This document shows positions 62,563-64,000 of a stretch of DNA of 64,000 nt, one piece after another (within the stretch, counting starts at the first letter, position 1; each line of letters begins with the position of its first letter). This stretch comes from Sphingobium trunci (lineage in GTDB: Bacteria > Pseudomonadota > Alphaproteobacteria > Sphingomonadales > Sphingomonadaceae). The position numbers and the translations under genes were made by a program. Location: positions 1 through 64,000 of the forward strand of contig NZ_JAKUJY010000016.1 of assembly GCF_022664535.1 (NCBI RefSeq). The letters are read 5' to 3'. Under the pieces are notes generated by a model. It made no database searches, was not told the origin of the DNA, and was given only the letters and a program-made list of their open reading frames with translations.

Positions 62563-64000
62563 CTATCCGACCTTCTTGAACAGCCAGCCGATGGTGGAGC
62601 CGCCGGGCAGGGCCTCGGTCGTGACGACGAGCTGGCGGGTGCCATGGGGGCGGCCCTGGGCGTCGGTCCAGAGGCTTTCCTCTATGGCAAGCTTTCCGGC
62701 ATTGGCGCGGAATTGCCAGGTGGCGCCATGGTCGATACGCAGCAGCGCACCCATGCCGTCCGCCGTGGGTGTCGGCTCGACGCCGGGGGCAAGGTGGAAG
62801 CGGAGCTGGACGGGCAGCTTCACCGGCCTTTTCCGGCGGGCGGCGGGGGTCAGCATATCCTCGCCCCTGATTTCCTTGCCGTCGCCGCTCATCAGCAGCA
62901 GGCGGCGGTGGACATAGCCCATGCGGCGGACATAGCCGTCATGGCTGAGGTCCAGGCGGCTGCCATTGTCCGTTTCCTGCCGGTTGAGCTCGACCTCCGT
63001 CACGCCCTTGCCCAGCGTGCCGTCGGGCAGCAGGGCGGTCGAATTGCTGTCGTTCAGAACCAGCGTGCTGTGCGCGGCGGTGGTGCGCAGGCCCTGCGCC
63101 AGATCGCGCGGCATGAAGGCGCCCTCCAGCGCTGCGCCGCCGCAATTGACGATCAGCCGCTGCGGCCCGTCGCTGATCTCGATCGCGCCGGTCGACGCGC
63201 AGCCCGCGTCGGCAAGCTGCGCGACCGGGGGCGGGGCGGCATCCACCTGCACGATCGTTCCGGCGGCGGCGAGCCGTTGATAGCCCCAATGGTTCGCCTG
63301 CCGCAGCGGGCGGGCGCGCACGCGGCTGGCGCGGATCACCGCTTCGATGGCGGCGGGATCGATCGCGCCCGCCCCCTGCCAGTTGCCAAGGCCGCCATCG
63401 CCATGGGTGAGGCCCAGCAGCGCGGGAACCGCCTTGCCCAGCGCGTCCTTCAGGAATGGCGGCGCCTGTTCCCGCCGCACGTCATAGACCGCCAGCACCA
63501 TGGTGAGCAGCATGATCGCGTCGAGCTGGTCGATCGGCGATCGCGAGATGATGCCGCCGTCGCCGTGCAGGCCGCTGTCGATCGCGCGCTTCAGGCCCGC
63601 CTCGCCGAACAGCTTGCGCGCCGCGCCGCCGGGCAGCAGCATGGAGGCCGCGACGATGGCGCCCCAGGCGACCAGCCGGGGCAGGCCGATGGGGGCCTTG
63701 TCCGCGCCGCGATCCAGGTGGCGGGCGGTGCGGGCGATGCAGTTCAGCACCAGCGAACGGTAGACGAGGTCGCTGGACGAGAGGATCAGCGGCGCATGGG
63801 CGGACCAGAAGAGCAGGCGCCAGCCCGCATTGTCGGCGCGCCAGGCCGGTTCGCTGGGCGTGTCGGCATGGGCATCCAGCCATTTTCGCATGATGGCTTC
63901 AGCGATCGGCGCCGCCTGTTCGCGCGTCGCGACGGTGGCAAGGTCGCGCAGCCAGTGGAAGCCGTGCAGATAGTCGGCGAAGGGAGGCAGGACGTCGAGC
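62563..64000 (-). CDS. Heparinase II/III family protein, 5' end outside window
   Basis: The frame stays open to the right edge (upstream part translates to DYLHGFHWLRDLATVATREQ), so at least 479 residues are present and the start lies outside. Recognisable: FHWLRDL near the edge, MLLPGGAARKL, TLVLNDSNSTAL and the beta-sandwich region RRLLLMSGDGKEIRGEDML with a C-terminal LRIDHGATWQFRANAG. These agree with the (alpha/alpha)6 plus beta-sandwich heparinase II/III fold, polysaccharide lyase-like. In sphingomonads this gene commonly precedes purH. Confidence 0.85.
   Translation of the reverse strand, partial: LDVLPPFADYLHGFHWLRDLATVATREQAAPIAEAIMRKWLDAHADTPSEPAWRADNAGWRLLFWSAHAPLILSSSDLVYRSLVLNCIARTARHLDRGADKAPIGLPRLVAWGAIVAASMLLPGGAARKLFGEAGLKRAIDSGLHGDGGIISRSPIDQLDAIMLLTMVLAVYDVRREQAPPFLKDALGKAVPALLGLTHGDGGLGNWQGAGAIDPAAIEAVIRASRVRARPLRQANHWGYQRLAAAGTIVQVDAAPPPVAQLADAGCASTGAIEISDGPQRLIVNCGGAALEGAFMPRDLAQGLRTTAAHSTLVLNDSNSTALLPDGTLGKGVTEVELNRQETDNGSRLDLSHDGYVRRMGYVHRRLLLMSGDGKEIRGEDMLTPAARRKRPVKLPVQLRFHLAPGVEPTPTADGMGALLRIDHGATWQFRANAGKLAIEESLWTDAQGRPHGTRQLVVTTEALPGGSTIGWLFKKVG

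Noticed and set aside
1-64000. tRNA genes, rRNA genes, CRISPR arrays, transposases and phage genes.
   Set aside because: No tRNA cloverleaf, rRNA signature, regularly spaced repeat series, transposase or phage protein was seen on reading. The short dispersed repeats are too few and too far apart to be a CRISPR array.

Overview
The window is a gene-dense, high-GC chromosomal segment of an alphaproteobacterium, almost certainly a sphingomonad (Sphingobium/Sphingomonas-like). Support comes from the UrcA and DUF3572 families, a stand-alone DivK, the CobS/CobT pair next to a J-domain protein, hemC-hemD followed by a mitofilin-like gene, and the types of intergenic repeats. It is mostly core housekeeping sequence. 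I saw no rRNA, tRNA, CRISPR array, prophage, insertion sequence or transposase. The genus is an inference.

Layout. 1-4.2 kb: truncated pgeF, an amino-acid permease, a Bcr/CflA-type MFS exporter and a Sel1-like small protein. 4.2-7.5 kb: a tightly overlapping minus-strand operon (DUF3572, HAD hydrolase, RidA-like, GDPD, FemAB/GNAT-like) divergent from divK. 8-10.5 kb: rpmG, a hypothetical, a TMEM165/GDT1-like protein, dps and a Gre-like factor. 10.6-16.9 kb: a minus-strand block of J-domain protein, Hsp70-like ATPase, CobS, OsmC, tyrosine phosphatase and CobT, ending in a large structured repeat. 16.9-22 kb: bolA, pirin, a zinc-ribbon membrane protein, ftsE-ftsX-ydcF-plsC. 22-32.8 kb: tyrA-hisC, prfC, an aldose epimerase, pheS-pheT, a LysE exporter, rpmI-rplT.

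32.9-41.9 kb: an AsmA-like protein, two VOC proteins, a macro-domain hydrolase, hisN, prs, nadE-gltX. 42-42.8 kb: a short, visibly lower-GC patch with two orphan genes. 42.9-51.3 kb: an alpha/beta hydrolase, hemC-hemD-mitofilin-like, tsaD-gpsA, a Wzx-type flippase, a 417-bp repeat-filled gap and an adenosine kinase. 51.4-56.3 kb: an EI24 membrane protein, a lipoprotein, queG, a NatAB-type ABC exporter and a Tat-exported MsrB. 56.3-60 kb: a surface-glycan module (GT-C membrane protein, GtrA, UDP-galactopyranose-mutase-like flavoprotein). 60-64 kb: urcA, purH and a truncated heparinase II/III gene.

The most interesting non-housekeeping signals are: (i) a roughly 150-bp dispersed repeat present twice in inverted orientation, with a conserved core and terminal stems that differ in sequence but pair within each copy; (ii) a second repeat pair sharing a 21-bp and a 12-bp end motif; (iii) the J-domain/Hsp70/CobS/CobT block without a visible cobN, which looks like a chaperone-type AAA+/VWA machine rather than a B12 operon; and (iv) the flavoprotein-GtrA-GT-C glycan module.
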